Below, piece by piece: positions 33,436-45,666 of a stretch of DNA of 64,000 bases. The DNA comes from Epiperipatus broadwayi. Its lineage: Eukaryota > Onychophora > Udeonychophora > Euonychophora > Peripatidae. The stretch lies in NCBI GenBank assembly GCA_028023455.1, contig JAQFVV010006208.1, forward strand, positions 6,554,963 through 6,618,962, in the 5' to 3' direction. The position numbers were made by a program, and so were the translations under genes. The notes under the pieces are model-generated. The model saw only the letters and a program-made list of their open reading frames with translations, had not been told where the DNA came from and made no database searches. Every line of letters starts with the position of its first letter. Positions within the stretch are counted from its first letter, which is position 1.

Positions 33436-33965
33436 TGTACTAAAGAGTGTTTAAAACTGGCATAGATGTGTCTATGGAGACATAAAGGTGAAACAGATAG
33501 AAAGACAGTAATATCTGTTTCAATATAATAGATGTTGTACTAGTATTATTATGCGTTAATAAAGTTTATCAAATGCACATTTGTTGTGTTATATCGTAAT
33601 CATGATATTAAGCACCATTACACATGAATGGATGAAAATAACAAATATCAGCGATAAGGAGTAATTACTAATTTGATTAATGTGCTTTACAATTGGTGCA
33701 TTGTCAATTACGTGCCAATCATATTTGGTAAGAATTTTTTAGTATAAAGGTAATACCTCCCATCTGCAAGGTCTACAATTTGTTTTCAAATCTGGGGTAA
33801 GCAAATTTGAATTTATATTTTAAATAGCCAACCTGATGAACATCCATTACTGGATCGGTAATGGGCATCTAGCTATTTGTTGCAAGCGGATAAAAAATCG
33901 CTTGGACTTTCACCGTTTGGAAATCACAAGCCCTTCCAAATAACTAATTCTTAAATTATTTATTT
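33436..33965. other. Intron, no feature seen
   Basis: Nothing recognised. Confidence 0.5.
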
Positions 33966-34073
33966 AATACTCGATAAATTTTACAAGCACAGTGTTTAGA
34001 TCGTAACTATATAGAAGATAATCATCTATATAGTTATAATCTAAACACCATGCTTGTAACATTTATTAAGTAA
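33966..34073. repeat. Hairpin with arms of about 50 bp
   Basis: Arms 33968-34017 and 34022-34072 are inverse copies (TTAGATCGTAACTATATAG against CTATATAGTTATAATCTAA) with almost no loop. It directly abuts the 5' edge of a truncated LINE at 34075. Confidence 0.75.
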
Positions 34074-34074
34074 T

Positions 34075-34565
34075 AACTTGATACTAAAAGGAAATATGCC
34101 TATGTGTTTGAAAAGGAAGGTTTTTAATAAATGTGTTTTACCAGTTCTTACTTATGAATCTGAGACTTGGAATAGAAGAGCAATAGAGACTTCAGACCAC
34201 CCAAAGATGTATGGAGAGATGCATGTTGGGAGTAATAAGAAAAGATCGAAAAATGGGAGTAACAAGGAAAGATCGAAAACACAATATATGGGTAAGTGAA
34301 CAAACGGGTGTTATTGACCTCATTGAAAAAATTAAAAGACAAGTGGAGTTGGGATGGACATATTGCTAGAAGAGATGATAATAGTTGGACAATTGAAATT
34401 TTAAAGTGAATTCCAAGAGATTGTAAAAAACCCAGAATGAGATCACATGTGAGATGGATGGATGAAATAAGAAAGTGTGCAGTGATGATGTGGAGAAGAT
34501 GCGTTGAAGTTGGAGAGATTTTCATCCTGCAGTGGATTGATAATGGTTGATGATGACATAATTTA
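34075..34565 (+). pseudogene. RTE-like LINE, 5'-truncated 3' end
   Basis: Begins at KGNMPMCLKRKVFNKCVLPVL, almost identical at DNA level to 15178-15260, and runs through the ARRDDN, RDCKKP and VRWMDEI blocks to a final WIDNG and stop. It then ends in TGATGATGAC, the short repeat tail usual for RTE elements. An internal duplication of about 40 bp (GGGAGTAA...AGATCGAAAA) and stops are present. Confidence 0.8.
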
Positions 34566-35052
34566 ACATCATCCAATAATGGCAAAAAGTAAATTTTAAA
34601 AAAATTTCATAAGTGGTAAAAGAATATTAAAATAAGAAATGGATTTAAACTGAATGATTTCTAGACACTTAAGATTAGCTCATATAATAATATGAGTTCA
34701 GAAGTAAGATGGCGGCTTTTATTTCCTTAAAGTTTCTTTCTTGTGGCTGGGGCGAGAGTATCCTTGCAGTTTTAATACCATTGTTTGATGGCGCTAGTGT
34801 GGGAAGAAAACCTTCTATATAATTATAAATTATTTAGTATAATTTTACAAACATTTAAAATTTACTCCTGGCATTTTCATATGGGATGATGATAGTTTTA
34901 TTTTATCCAGCATTAAGGGAATAAATCTTTGTAGTGTTACATTGAACATTATATTAGTGTGGTGTTGATGAAAATTCATTAAAAATGACACAAACTTTTT
35001 TTAAAGTTTCAAAAAGTTTATTATGTTGCAAAAGTGAAGAAAAATAAAGTTA
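34566..35052. other. Intron, no feature seen
   Basis: AT-rich with a less AT-rich part near 34700-34800. Nothing recognised. Confidence 0.5.
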
Positions 35053-35138
35053 GTCAAGCGTTGGTGGTCGAGAGGTCAGCACAGCTTCCTTACAAGCAGT
35101 TGTCCCGGCCAATGCTATGACACATGGGCAAAAAAAAG
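35053..35138 (+). mobile_element. tRNA-like minimal SINE
   Basis: TCAAGCGTTGGTGGTCGAG, the same TTACAAGCAGTTGTCCCGG arm as at 10876-10966, then GACACATGGGC and eight A. The B box is deleted. It is a degraded copy of the same SINE type. Confidence 0.7.
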
Positions 35139-35384
35139 TTTTAAATTTTATTACATTTTGAAAAATTGAAGTTCATTTTAAATTTCAAAAAGGAGCAAAT
35201 TAACTATTTTTAAAACTTCAGATAATTAATGTCCTATTTATGAAATTAAGGTTTATTTATTAGAGATAATAATGCCGCGAACTTTTTTCTTTAAAAATAG
35301 ATATTTGCCAATTTTTATTGGCGAGATTTTAAACTAATGAGTTTAGATTATATATTCAGGTTTTTATTTCTGATTGATATATAT
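35139..35384. other. Intron, no feature seen
   Basis: Nothing recognised. Confidence 0.5.
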
Positions 35385-35575
35385 ATGTATGTTTAAATAC
35401 ACATACATATATAGCTATAAACGTAGAAAATAATCTTTTTCTAATCGTAAAAGTTATAAATCTTTTACTTACTATTTTAAAAGAATCTTTGTTTTAAAAT
35501 TCTTTAATTTATTAAACTTACTACTTTCTCTCTCTCTAAGTTTATAGCTATATATATGTGTGCATTTAAACATAC
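35385..35575. repeat. Inverted repeat, 30-bp arms
   Basis: GTTTAAATACACATACATAT...GCTATAAAC at about 35391-35422 is the inverse of about 35541-35572, with a spacer of about 120 bp. This could be a very short MITE. Confidence 0.5.
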
Positions 35576-35761
35576 ACATACATATCACTGATATAATACA
35601 AAACTTACTTAAAAACTACTTGTAAGTTTCTAACGAACAAGTCGTCAGTCAAAGAGTAATTAAACTATTCGTGTGTGCGCATGTATTTTGCGTGCGCTCG
35701 TAATAATTTAGTTTTCGGTTTCTTATTAATTAAACATGTCTTTATTTTTAATTTTTTTCAG

Positions 35762-35833
35762 AGGATGTTAATCTGGATGATATAATTAAAAAGGAGGGAC
35801 CATCTTTCAAACAAGAAGTAACTAGTGATAAAG
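35762..35833 (+). CDS. 72-bp linker exon between FN3 (type B) and Ig
   Basis: A small exon between AG at 35760-35761 and GT at 35834-35835, phase 1 at both ends, adding 24 residues (EDVNLDDIIKKEGPSF and on to SDK). It carries no domain. Its support is the perfect phase fit, a good polypyrimidine tract (TTTATTTTTAATTTTTTTCAG), and the resemblance of NLDDII to YQDDIL at the start of the acidic tail in the exon at 56999, which is at the same place in the super-repeat. In that second unit the linker is fused to the FN3 exon. As a symmetric exon it could be skipped without changing frame. Confidence 0.7.
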
Positions 35834-37785
35834 GTATATACGATATTTTATCAATAATTGTATCATTTTAATTGTTTCCATGCAATATCGTTTTTACATC
35901 TTGCAAATTATTGCTGAATATGATAAATTTCATAAACTTTTTTTTTGACTTACGTTAACTATGTTCTTTACAGTTATAGTTAGTTAGAATTATTACAAAA
36001 TAATTCAACTAGAGATTGATTGAATACATAAAAATATTAATACCGTATTTCTACAAAACACAGAGATTATTATTAATTTCAAAATCATTAATGGAAAATT
36101 TATTTAATGTATATATATACTCATTAGAAAACAGTCAACACTATAAGGGTGTGAATGAAATGGTTAATCATTCCATTCAATGTTTGAAATATAAAATCAA
36201 ATCTATAATTTAAATTTTATAAATGTCATTAAGCGTTAAGATTTTATCAGTCATATATATACAATATTCAAATTTGAAAACGAAAGGAAAAATCAATATA
36301 TATATCATTTTTATGTATATGCTTTGTATACTCATATAACACCCAGTTTTTTTTCAATAAAAATTTCAATTTTTTTTTTTGCAAAATTAAAATAATATTA
36401 TAGGTGTTTCATTAATCATAAAAAGCCAAACATTTATCAACAGTTTCATTCATATTGTTTGCTAGCTTTTCTTCATATATTCCTTCATTTTCTGTACCTT
36501 CAATGATATTAAAAATGCCAGTTTTCTTGAACGATTTTACAATGATTTTTTTCTTGTTGCCACCCCACAATTTATTCACCTAATCACACACCTAACTAAT
36601 ATTTTTTTAAAAAAAATACTTCTTTTTGGTGTTGACTCATGACTTAAATTATGATATAACTAATGCAATTTTCTCTGTATTACATGTACATAATGACATT
36701 CCATTTTTTTAAAATTGAAAAAAAAATGGTATAAGGATGAAAATATAGTATGTAAGTTGTTGACATGAAAATAGACATTGATTTTAGAACTAATTATGAT
36801 AGGAAATAAATATTTTCTGAAAGAGCCAAATTGTCATTACAAAGAATTGTAGCTAAAAATAAACGATAACAGAACAAATTACTGCAAAGATCAATACATT
36901 CTAGAGACCATATTAGTCAAGATTCTATTTCTTCTCTCTTTCATATGAAGATTATGATTACTTACTTAAGAATTAGATAATGTATGACTAAAAATATGAT
37001 ATATTTTCAGTTAAATAATTTACAATTTTTCAATTACCAAAAATATTAAAATTAACAGCCTTTTTTATCTGTGAAATTTTAGTTCAGTCATTACTTTGCA
37101 TGGGAAATGCATATTATTTAAATATTTTCATGGTTCATTTTTATTCCATAGTGAAGACGTTTTTAAACAGCATTATCATCATTTGAAAATTATAAATGCA
37201 AATCAAATGTTTTGAAAAACGTAACAAGGATATTATATATCATTTATAATCTTCTCAATAATCTAATTTAAATATTTTTGAGCTTGTACCAGCTATTCTC
37301 GAACAATGAAATGAGGAGGTAATATCTTCCATTAGCACCTTTTAGAGAACTTTTCTCTTTCGGTAATGGTTCAATATTTTTTTGGTCTTTATTTGTATGT
37401 TGGGCTGAAAATAAGTTATGATAACATTTTACTCATTATATACTGAATTATTTTCATTAATTATTTTTAGGAAAAAATTCAAATTTTATTTATACTTTTC
37501 ACTGCTATGTCTTAATCTTAACCTTCCCTAGAATAAGATAACCATATGATTTTCTAAATTATTTCCCTTCTCAGGAAAGTAAATAACCCCACTGCAGATC
37601 AATTGTATAAACTAATTTTAATACAGAACAATATAATTCTAGTAATATAGCTACACATATAGTTATATACTATGCATAGATTACAATATGAATATATATA
37701 ATTTCAATTCTGCTCTATGCTCTTCTTTTGACAATTACCAGCAAATACTAATCCCTTGCTTAATCATACACTTAATACTTAATTA
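35834..37785. other. Intron, no feature seen
   Basis: About 2 kb of AT-rich sequence with homopolymer runs. The open frame at 36016-36213 has no recognisable domain. Confidence 0.5.
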
Positions 37786-37791
37786 AAGTCA

Positions 37792-38013
37792 CTATTTACC
37801 TAATTTTCTGGCAAATGTCTTTACCTCTGTGAACTCTTGAAGCGCATATAAATTATAATAAAATCTAGGTGATCTGTTTGATCCGTAGTCAATGTGAGCA
37901 CCTTCAGGAGCCGAGATCCTGAGTGTGGAAGCATCCCCGCTGGTTTCTTCCACTGCTTCACATTGGTGTGCAAACACAAGCAAGGGAGAAAAAATATGGC
38001 TTCCCAGCCCTGC
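37792..38013 (-). other. GC-richer minus-strand open frame of about 74 codons, unrecognised
   Basis: The minus strand is open from just after a TAA near 38014 down to a TAG at about 37792. It includes CEAVEETSGDASTLRISAPEG and then SNRSPRFYYNLYALQEF. Composition is close to even, unlike the surroundings. The frame ends ...TTAG followed by GTAAATAG, which could be a splice donor. There is a weak match to 32560-32790. It could be a mobile-element fragment or an exon of a gene on the other strand. I do not recognise it. Confidence 0.3.
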
Positions 38014-39588
38014 TTAAATAGTTTTTTTTAATTTTATTTTCTGGAGTAATCTAACTGGTTTATCTTTATTTGGGTGGAAGATTTTTATATTAGTTATTAA
38101 GTTTTTTTAAACATTAGATCCTTCTAGAATTCAATTGTTAGTTAGTTATTGCCAATTGAATGCCTACGTAATCAGACTTTACTTTTTAGTTTTTTCTCAT
38201 TATTAATTGATGTTTTAATTTATTTCCACTTTATTGTATAAATTAGTTTTACGCAATAGTTTTAGTAGATGTGAATTTTAGTATTAATGTTACTCAATAG
38301 ATATTCCAGTCAGTGATATATGTCCCTTTAAATTATTGAATAATAAATTTAAAATCGTCAATGGCAGCAGTCAATAAAATTATATATGATCTAAGGGGCT
38401 TGTGGTTTTTTTATTTCATTTTTTAAAATGCAAAGTTAATCTATTACTTTTAGTCACATCTGTCTTATTCTCCGTAATCATCGTCTTGTTTTTTTAAAGT
38501 GTTTTTGATGCGCAGCTTGTTCTACTGGTATATGTTCTCTTATATTCACATGATATATATTATAAATTCAATTATAGTTTTTAAGTTTAGATTTTATAGA
38601 GATTACACTTTTTGCAGTGCACTACCGGATATTATATTTAAGGCTCTTTAATTTGTTTCCAGTTCATTCCAAAAGGACATAATCCAGATAGGGGATTTGA
38701 GTCTCTATTAAGAGAAAGAATAAATACTCAGTAACATAGAAAGTTTACTAGAAAATAAACTTCCGATGAAGACTTTAAAGAATTTTTTAATCTGTAAGGA
38801 AACCATATACACCGTATTAAATTTTATGCAAAAAATAATAGAATGTCAAAAAAAAAACCTCGTAAATTTGCATGGTTATGCCAAACTTTATATTGCACCA
38901 AATAGCTTAGCAACAACGTCCATTTAAAATCTTGCTTCCAAACATGTGAGAATAATGAAAGTTATGTTCTGAAAAAAGGATTAAATTTTGCCATCATATC
39001 TACTAGTATCTTATTATTAGATAAAATGGAAACAATTAAGGAATTCACTTAAGAATCGCTTACTGAGCAGAATTATACTAGAGAATAAAAATATCATAGA
39101 AATGACATAGTAACTCATGTCAATCTCAATCATTATCTATGTTGAATGAAAAGTTATTAAATCTACAATCATTCTCTCTGCTAAGAAAGCAGTGCTATAG
39201 TCATAATGGATACTACTGATTGTAATAACAAAATAAGAGAGCTTTTGGTGGAAGACCAGTACAGGTAATGGTAAAAAAAATCCATTAATAGGTAGAGAAA
39301 CATAACTATAATTATATGTCAGAAAGCATCACAAATATTTTACAGATTTTGAAAAAAACAAACATTTAAAAATAATCCCATATTTCCGTAGTTCTATCTA
39401 AAATTCATTAGAATCATATTCCATTAAGATATATTGTTAGTTTAGAAATTTACTATTTCAAAATTATCAAAAATTTTTTTAAGATTATTAATCCCTTGGT
39501 CACCTTTTGGTAGGAGTTATAATCCCTTTATGGTACTAATTAAGAACATAAAAATGGAAAGAACTGACATTTGATAGGAAAGTTTATT
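38014..39588. other. Intron, no feature seen
   Basis: AT-rich, nothing recognised. Confidence 0.5.
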
Positions 39589-39589
39589 C

Positions 39590-40465
39590 GAGCTTTATCT
39601 TTCTTATTGCATTGCCGAATTCATATAATATTAATATTTACTTTTTTTATTACTTCTACAATGCTTCATATAATTATATGACATATAATTTTAAATAAAT
39701 AATAGTATTAATAGGAATTAGAAATAAGAATAGATTTAATTATATTAATCAATAAAGCACGTCATATATTGTGTGACATTGCTTTTATATTACATATTTA
39801 ATTATATAAAAATAGATGGAGCCACTAGGTATAAAATAAAAAATAAAGAGTAGTAAGGATTAAAAATAAGAATAGACTTAATTATATAAAAAAATAGAAA
39901 GATGGAGCTACTAAGTATGACTGGAAAAATTAAAAGTTTGAAAATATAAGTAGAAGGTAGTTATAAAATATATTAAAAAATAATAAAAAATAGATTAAAT
40001 GATTAGTAATAAAAAGATAAAAAGAAATATTATAAATTAAAGAAATTATACATATTCAGTGTTTATATAATGAATAATAATGTAAAATATTTTGATAAAA
40101 AAAAATTAATAAGAATAAAATTATAAAAAAAGAAATAAAAATAAGATATGTATATATATGATTATAGGAAGTCTTAATTGAAAGTATAAAAAAGGTTAAA
40201 ATGTATTATATATAAAGAGGTAATAATTATATATAGAGAGGTATATAAAGATATATGTAGGTATATGAATATTGATTATAAGATAGAATAAATATATATA
40301 AAATGTAAAATTATATGTTCATGTATATTTGTATTCATGTATTTGAAATGGGTTTGTTATAGTTCTGAAGAAGATTGCTGGACAATCGAAACCGTCAGTA
40401 GTAGGTTATAATTATATGAAGCATTATAAAAGTAACAAAAGTAAACGATATTAATACTATAAAGT
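39590..40465. mobile_element. Family C element, long form with inverted ends
   Basis: The left end (about 39605-39695, TTATTGCATTGCCGAATTC, then ACAATGCTTCATATAATTAT) is inverted at about 40410-40465. The interior of about 700 bp is A-rich and contains two direct copies of a block TTAATTATATAAAAA...GATGGAGC (near 39789 and 39875). At 40373 is CTGAAGAA-GATTG-CTGGA-CAATC-GAAAC-C-GTC, the family C core. The short palindromic forms at 21848 and 44127 share these ends. Confidence 0.6.
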
Positions 40466-40876
40466 TTATTTTATTAATTCACAGTAATGAAACATTGTCT
40501 ATTATAAGAAAAAATTAAATGAAGATGATAGTTTATAAAGTGGAACAGCCATTTTCTTGATAATATATTGGATGTGGTAACACTCTGCATAACAACAATA
40601 TACTTTCAATAAAACACATTTTTTTCCCCCCAAAAAAGTCAAGGTAATAGGTATTGGTTATACTTCTTATTAGCAGCATTGTTAAGATAAAACTTGAAGA
40701 CACTGTTATAAATAGTTATATTTTTATATTGGACTATTTTCATCATCTAATATGCGTATTGAATGTCTTTAGAAAAATTCAATTTTATTTAAATATTTCA
40801 AATACATTCAACAATTAGTAATAGCACATCAAATAAGTTAGTATATGCATAATGTTTCGAGAGATATTTTTTTCCC
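40466..40876. other. Intron, no feature seen
   Basis: Nothing recognised. Confidence 0.5.
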
Positions 40877-40877
40877 C

Positions 40878-41095
40878 TCTTCTTCAGGTGTTGCTGGCCT
40901 GACCAGTGAATAGCATGGGATTTGAACCTGGACCCTTAGATTCTTGATTATTGAATTTTAAGGTAATGCTCTAACCAACTCCCTTCCTCAGGTGTTGCTG
41001 ACCTTACCAGTGACAGTACTAGCATGGGATTCGAACCTGGACCCCTAGATTCTTGATTATTGAATTTTAAGGTAACGCTCTAACCAAATAATCCA
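40878..41095 (-). mobile_element. Tandem dimer of a tRNA-like unit
   Basis: Two copies of about 105 bp lie head to tail on the minus strand. Each has TTGGTTAGAGC (A box), a long anticodon region and a B box that is a perfect GGTTCGAATCC in one copy and GGTTCAAATCC in the other. They differ at only a few bases, so the duplication is recent or conserved. The anticodon region is too long for a normal tRNA without an intron, so these are likely tRNA-derived SINE heads. Continuing on the minus strand past the second unit is CTGAAGAAG...CTCTCGAAAC (40830-40880). Confidence 0.65.
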
Positions 41096-41795
41096 ATATA
41101 AAAATACAACTAGAACACCACCATCACAAACCTTCAGGAAAACACTGCTATAAATATTTCTTTATTTCCATCAAAAGTCTGACTTCATTATATCATTGAT
41201 ACATCAGTTAGATAGCAATATGGAAAATCTCTATTACAAACATTTAAAATGCAATGAAGTGTCTGGGAATCACTGATTATTTGATCTTATATTGGTTGGC
41301 ACTAGAGCAGAGATCTGCTCTTGCTTCATTTATTGTGTGTGTGGGAAATTAAATAATTTAATATTAACATTCCTAGTCAAGAGAATAAAATATCTGCAAT
41401 CAATTACGATATATTCAGAATAATGAAATATATATTATCTGAATTGGAGATCGAATTTTTATAACTGTTCAAAAAAGTTAACTTTGAATTCAAAATTTTA
41501 GCCTGACTTGAATTTCATATGTTTAGCTTAGATTATAAAATGAAGTTAAAGGTAATTTTTGGATCCTTAACTGCATTGCTTTTGACGTTGAATTCCAAAA
41601 CCTTATTGATAAAGGCAAAAAGCAGAAACAAGATCCGGGGATGAGAATTCAAAAAAGAGTAAAACTTACAGTAATCATAGATTGTTTCAGCTTACAAGAG
41701 CACTAGATGAAAGAGTGATGGAAACCCTTGATTTATTATCGCTCTTTTAAAGTTATAATTATTTATTAAGAGCACAGGAAGTATATGTAAATACT
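41096..41795. other. Intron, no feature seen
   Basis: Nothing recognised. Confidence 0.5.
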
Positions 41796-41940
41796 TTTAA
41801 GACAGGCTATAATCTGTATCAAATGCACTTTGAAATTTATAATAGTCGAGCAATATCTTTATTTTGAGAGGTCCCTCTATCAGCAAAATAAAGATATTGC
41901 TTGACTATTATACAGATTGTAGCCTGTCTTAAAAATATAT
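41796..41940. repeat. Fold-back repeat
   Basis: AAGACAGGCTATAATCTGTA and AGCAATATCTTTATTTTG on the left are inverted on the right (CAAAATAAAGATATTGCT, then ACAGATTGTAGCCTGTCTT). The centre GAGAGGTCCCTCTAT recurs at about 61990-62005 next to a similar partial arm. Confidence 0.7.
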
Positions 41941-42046
41941 CTCTTTTAATAAATTCACAAAACTATTCCTTGGTAAATCCACCCCTTTCCCAACATACAC
42001 CCATACAAGAAAGACTTGAAAAAAAAATCCAGCATAAAACAATTTA

Positions 42047-42420
42047 AACCACTAAATATCACATGATTGCCATTCTTTATATTTATACCAATTGTTTGCA
42101 CAGAGACAAAATTCTCCATACAGTATCATCACTCAGTGCCAGCCAGAGTAATCAATGGATGGAGGAAAGTTTGTGCATAAAATCCTTATCTAGTGCCTAC
42201 TCATTCAATATCCCCAGACTAGTTTCTAGCTTGTGGCTCTCATCAGAAAGATCCAAGGCTCCTCACTGATGAAAGCCACAGCTAGAAACTAGTCTGGGGA
42301 TATTGAATGAGTAAGCACTAGATAGGGATTTTATGCACAAACCTTCCTGCATCCATTGATTACTCTGGCTGGCACTGAGTGGTGCTATTGTATGGAGTTT
42401 GCCTCTGCATAAAACAAATT
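42047..42420. mobile_element. Family A fold-back element
   Basis: Starts AAACCACTAAATATCACATG, the family's left end. Arms 42105-42245 and 42268-42405. The left arm holds the inverse motif up to CATCAG. The right arm holds the direct motif (42251-42308). Confidence 0.8.
42251..42308 (+). ncRNA. Hammerhead-like motif, family A
   Basis: Outer stem I ATCCAA/TTGAAT (one mismatch), inner stem I CCTCA/TGGGG, core CTGATGA at 42266-42272, stem II AGC-CACA-GCT, GAAAC at 42285-42289, stem III AC/GT with a TA loop, and GTC at 42292-42294. Core bases are intact. Confidence 0.55.
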
Positions 42421-43493
42421 CTTGTGAAAAATAGTTATCGATTAGCAACCATTAAGAAAACAATAAACATGCAACAAAAAGAAATATTAAAAAAACCCAG
42501 ACATGTACTATAGAGAATCTTTTTTTCTTGTTATTAATATATCAACCAAGCCAAGTAAACTTTGTTACCAATATAATATTAGAACAGGTTTTCAACGCCA
42601 TAGCACTCTTTGAAATATGCTACCCATTACAAAACCTAAATGTGAAATTTAAAAAAAAAAAGTATAAAAAAGAAGTTAGAGGAAAAGACATATGCTCTAA
42701 ATTAGCCAACTACTAACATACCAATGAATGCATGGTCAATTGGAAACCAAGAATTCTGGGTAGAAAAGGAGAACAAAGAAAATTTAAATAAGGTTCTCCA
42801 TGGCAATAATAAACACCCCTATAAATCAATCCAGGGTGATAATCCATAATGGTTAAAAACCAATCATTAGCCTACCCTGGATCCTTACAAACAAATATAT
42901 AAAATTTATATTGAATGCTGTTTTTGACAAAATGGTCGTAGTTAATGTGTCTCCTTAAATTCAGTATCCATGAATCTAAAAATGTTACTGATCAGGTCAG
43001 TAATGTCTTAAAAAAAAAGAATAATGCCTTTCAAAATCTATTTTGTGTACTAACATGAATGTAATTATTAAATATAAACTTTGAAACTTTCTAAAAATGA
43101 ATGACAATTCAAGTTAATGGAAGTAATCGAACATATAAGCAATTTTTGATCAAGAGTTTGACTAGCTTAATATTAATAAAAGTTTCGGAAACATTATTAT
43201 TAAGTTTGTGATGATTCGTTAAAGGTATTTCAAATGTTATATCATACATGTAATCAAAAGGCAAACGGAAAATACCAAGTTTTTCAGGGTTTTTCATTTG
43301 TGACCCAGATAACATTATTCCAAAAATGTGTTACGCATCATTTTATGTACTGTGACATCAGTCTTATATGCATTCTCACGTCAATCAGAATGCTATATAA
43401 TACAAGCTCATCATTTTTGATATAGTTCTAAGAAAGTGTAAACTGTAGTAATATATATCTTTATTTCATAACTGTAAAACAAAGACACCAAGA
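42421..43493. other. Intron, no feature seen
   Basis: No exon or repeat recognised. Open frames at 42528 and 43234 are not gene-like. Confidence 0.5.
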
Positions 43494-43494
43494 T

Positions 43495-45120
43495 TATCAG
43501 CATTACGCCCACCACCAGATTTACCATTAAGCTAAATAAGCTACAGCTTGGGGCCTCATCTTTCAGGGGACCTCTAAATTTGAAGAAAAAAAATTGAACA
43601 GGGAAAATTTTTTTATGCCACCATGTAAAAAATGCAATTGAAATTCATATCTGCAATTGTATAAAATTATGATTCCATTGTTGAGGCTTTAAATAAAATA
43701 CAAAAACAATGAAGCTATGAATGGTGACACCAAAAGATAGGCAAAAAACATAGAGGACAAAATGGATGATTTTGAGTTCGTGTTCATGCTAATTTTATGG
43801 GATGGTATTTTGAAGCAATTTCATCGGATGTCTAAAGCTATTCAAAATACCCAAACTTCCTTTAAGTACATATGCAAAATTATTTTTGTCTTTGTCTGAT
43901 TATCTCAATGAAATAAGTCAATTTGATGAAATCGAGACTAGAGTTAAAAAGCAACTATCTGATGTTGATTACAATCTCGAGGAAAAAAAAAGAAGAAAAA
44001 AAAAACAATGATGAAAATGTTCCCAATGCACTAGAATCACTATCTGAATGAGACACTTAGAATAAAATCATTTCTTCCAGTGATTAACAAACTTTAAACA
44101 AATTTGCAATAAGGAGCAAAAGTATAATATTAATATTATCTATGTTTTTTATTACTTTTTACAATACTTTTTTACAGCCCACTATTGATGCTTTCGATTG
44201 CCCCTTGCAATCTTCAGAACTTCTACTTATATTTCCAAATCTTAACGCTTAAGTACAAGTTCTGAAAAAGATTGCTGGAGCAATCGAAATTGGCAATAGT
44301 GGGTTGCAAAAAAGCATTGTAAAAAGTAATAAAGAACATAGATGATATTAATATTATACGGATTTGGCAATGCAATAGGAAAGATAAAGAGCAACAGTAT
44401 ATGGTGATATTTCGAAAAAAATTCTCATTTTTTTTAAAAATCTTAGTAAAACAAATAAAGATTGGAAAAAAAGTGTATTTTTAATCAAGTTTTACTTTGA
44501 AGATTTTGATCAAAATTTATATAAAGAAATGGTTTTATTTCATCTTTATCTAAGAGATAATTACTCAGAAAAATGACAATATTTCAAGATGCTTATAGTA
44601 TTATAGCGCAAGGTAAGGTGCAATCTGTATTTCCTAATGGTTTTGAGGTAGATTTTCAATTTTTTTTGATTTTAATGATTATGAATTGTTCAGCGAATGA
44701 TCTTTCAGCAAATTAAAATGAATTAAAAATGAATATCCAACAATTGTGACTCAAAAAAGGCTCAATTCTCTTACAGCCCTGTTCATTGTAAATGATAAAT
44801 TTTGTAGTTTGTCCTTTGATAATACTATTTCTACTTTTTTTAATCTGAAAATTTGTGTAGACGGCATTTTTAGATTTACTTCATTTTCAACAAATACAGT
44901 ATTTATGTTAAACATATTTATATGTTTTTATTTTATATTATATTTTGTTTAGTTTATATTGTACACATTTTAAAGTTAAATAATTTATTAAAGACTTTTC
45001 TTATTAATAGCTTATGTAAACAGACATATGTATTTTTATACAATTAAAAATATTGGGGAAGGGCCTCAATTTTTTGTTAGCTTAGGGTCTAAAAAAATAT
45101 AAATCTGGCCCTGATTATGT
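43495..45120 (+). pseudogene. hAT-family DNA transposon remnant, split by a fold-back element
   Basis: The ends resemble each other inverted (CCAGATTTA near 43510 and TAAATCTGG near 45103), and GGGGCCTCA follows the left end and precedes the right end. Inside, broken plus-strand frames include LSLSDYLNEISQFDEIETRVKK (43885-43950). Near the end come QQIKMN and TQKRLNSLTALFI (44705-44790), the 'SFSKLKLIK..RS.M.QERLNGL' dimerisation region of hAT transposases as I know it. There are many stops. A 263-bp family C element (44127-44389) is nested inside. Confidence 0.65.
44127..44389. mobile_element. Family C fold-back nested in the hAT remnant, with target duplication
   Basis: Flanked by AGCAAAAGTATA (44115-44126) and AGCAACAGTATA (44390-44401). 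Inverted arms span about 44130-44230 and 44255-44350 (TTTACAATACTTTTTTACAG against its inverse). The plus arm core reads CTGAAAAAGATTGC-TGGA-GCAATC-GAAAT, with a six-pair stem but a substituted G8. Confidence 0.8.
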
Positions 45121-45378
45121 ATTCGATAGTGGTGTACCTGATATGCAAAAACAGAGGAGGAAGGAAAGAATTTAGAAGGACTATATAAATACCTTTCTTT
45201 GATCTTTTGTTTTCATCCAGTGTTTAGTAAATTGTTTAACATTTTATGAGTAAAATATTTTAATTAGTATAATATGAGTTTTGATGCTAAACTTTTTTTC
45301 TTAAAATTATTAAGAAATTTAAATTAAAAAGTATTCTGATTTTTTTAAAATTATATGTATTATTTATTTGAATTTCAG

Positions 45379-45666
45379 TGCCGCCAAGTTACACATTAGA
45401 TGAAATTTATTTAGACGTAGTTCAATTAGCCAAGGGTGAAACCTTGAAACTTCAAGCCCATATTGCAGGGAATCCTGCACCGAAAGCTACCTGGTCTTTT
45501 GGTGAAAATAGAATAACTGATTCATACACTATCACAGTTGATACAACCAGGGAGAGGACCACACTTAAAGTGAGAAATATTAATAAAAGTGATTCTGGAT
45601 CATATACCCTATATTTGGAAAATGAGGCTGGAAAGGCAGAAGCATTATTTATCGTTCAAGTTTTAG
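45379..45666 (+). CDS. Exon: complete Ig domain
   Basis: This 288-bp exon lies between AG at 45377-45378 and GT at 45667-45668, phase 1 at both ends, encoding 96 residues. It is an I-set Ig: LAKGETLKLQAHIAGNPAP, KATW with the core Trp, RERTTLKVRNINKSD, SGSYTLYLENEAGKAEA and closing IVQVL. As in the Ig at 11902, both disulphide cysteines are missing (A in the LQAHI strand, L in SYTLYLE), which suits a cytoplasmic muscle protein. It follows the 72-bp linker exon and precedes a type A FN3, completing an FN3-FN3-Ig unit. Confidence 0.9.
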
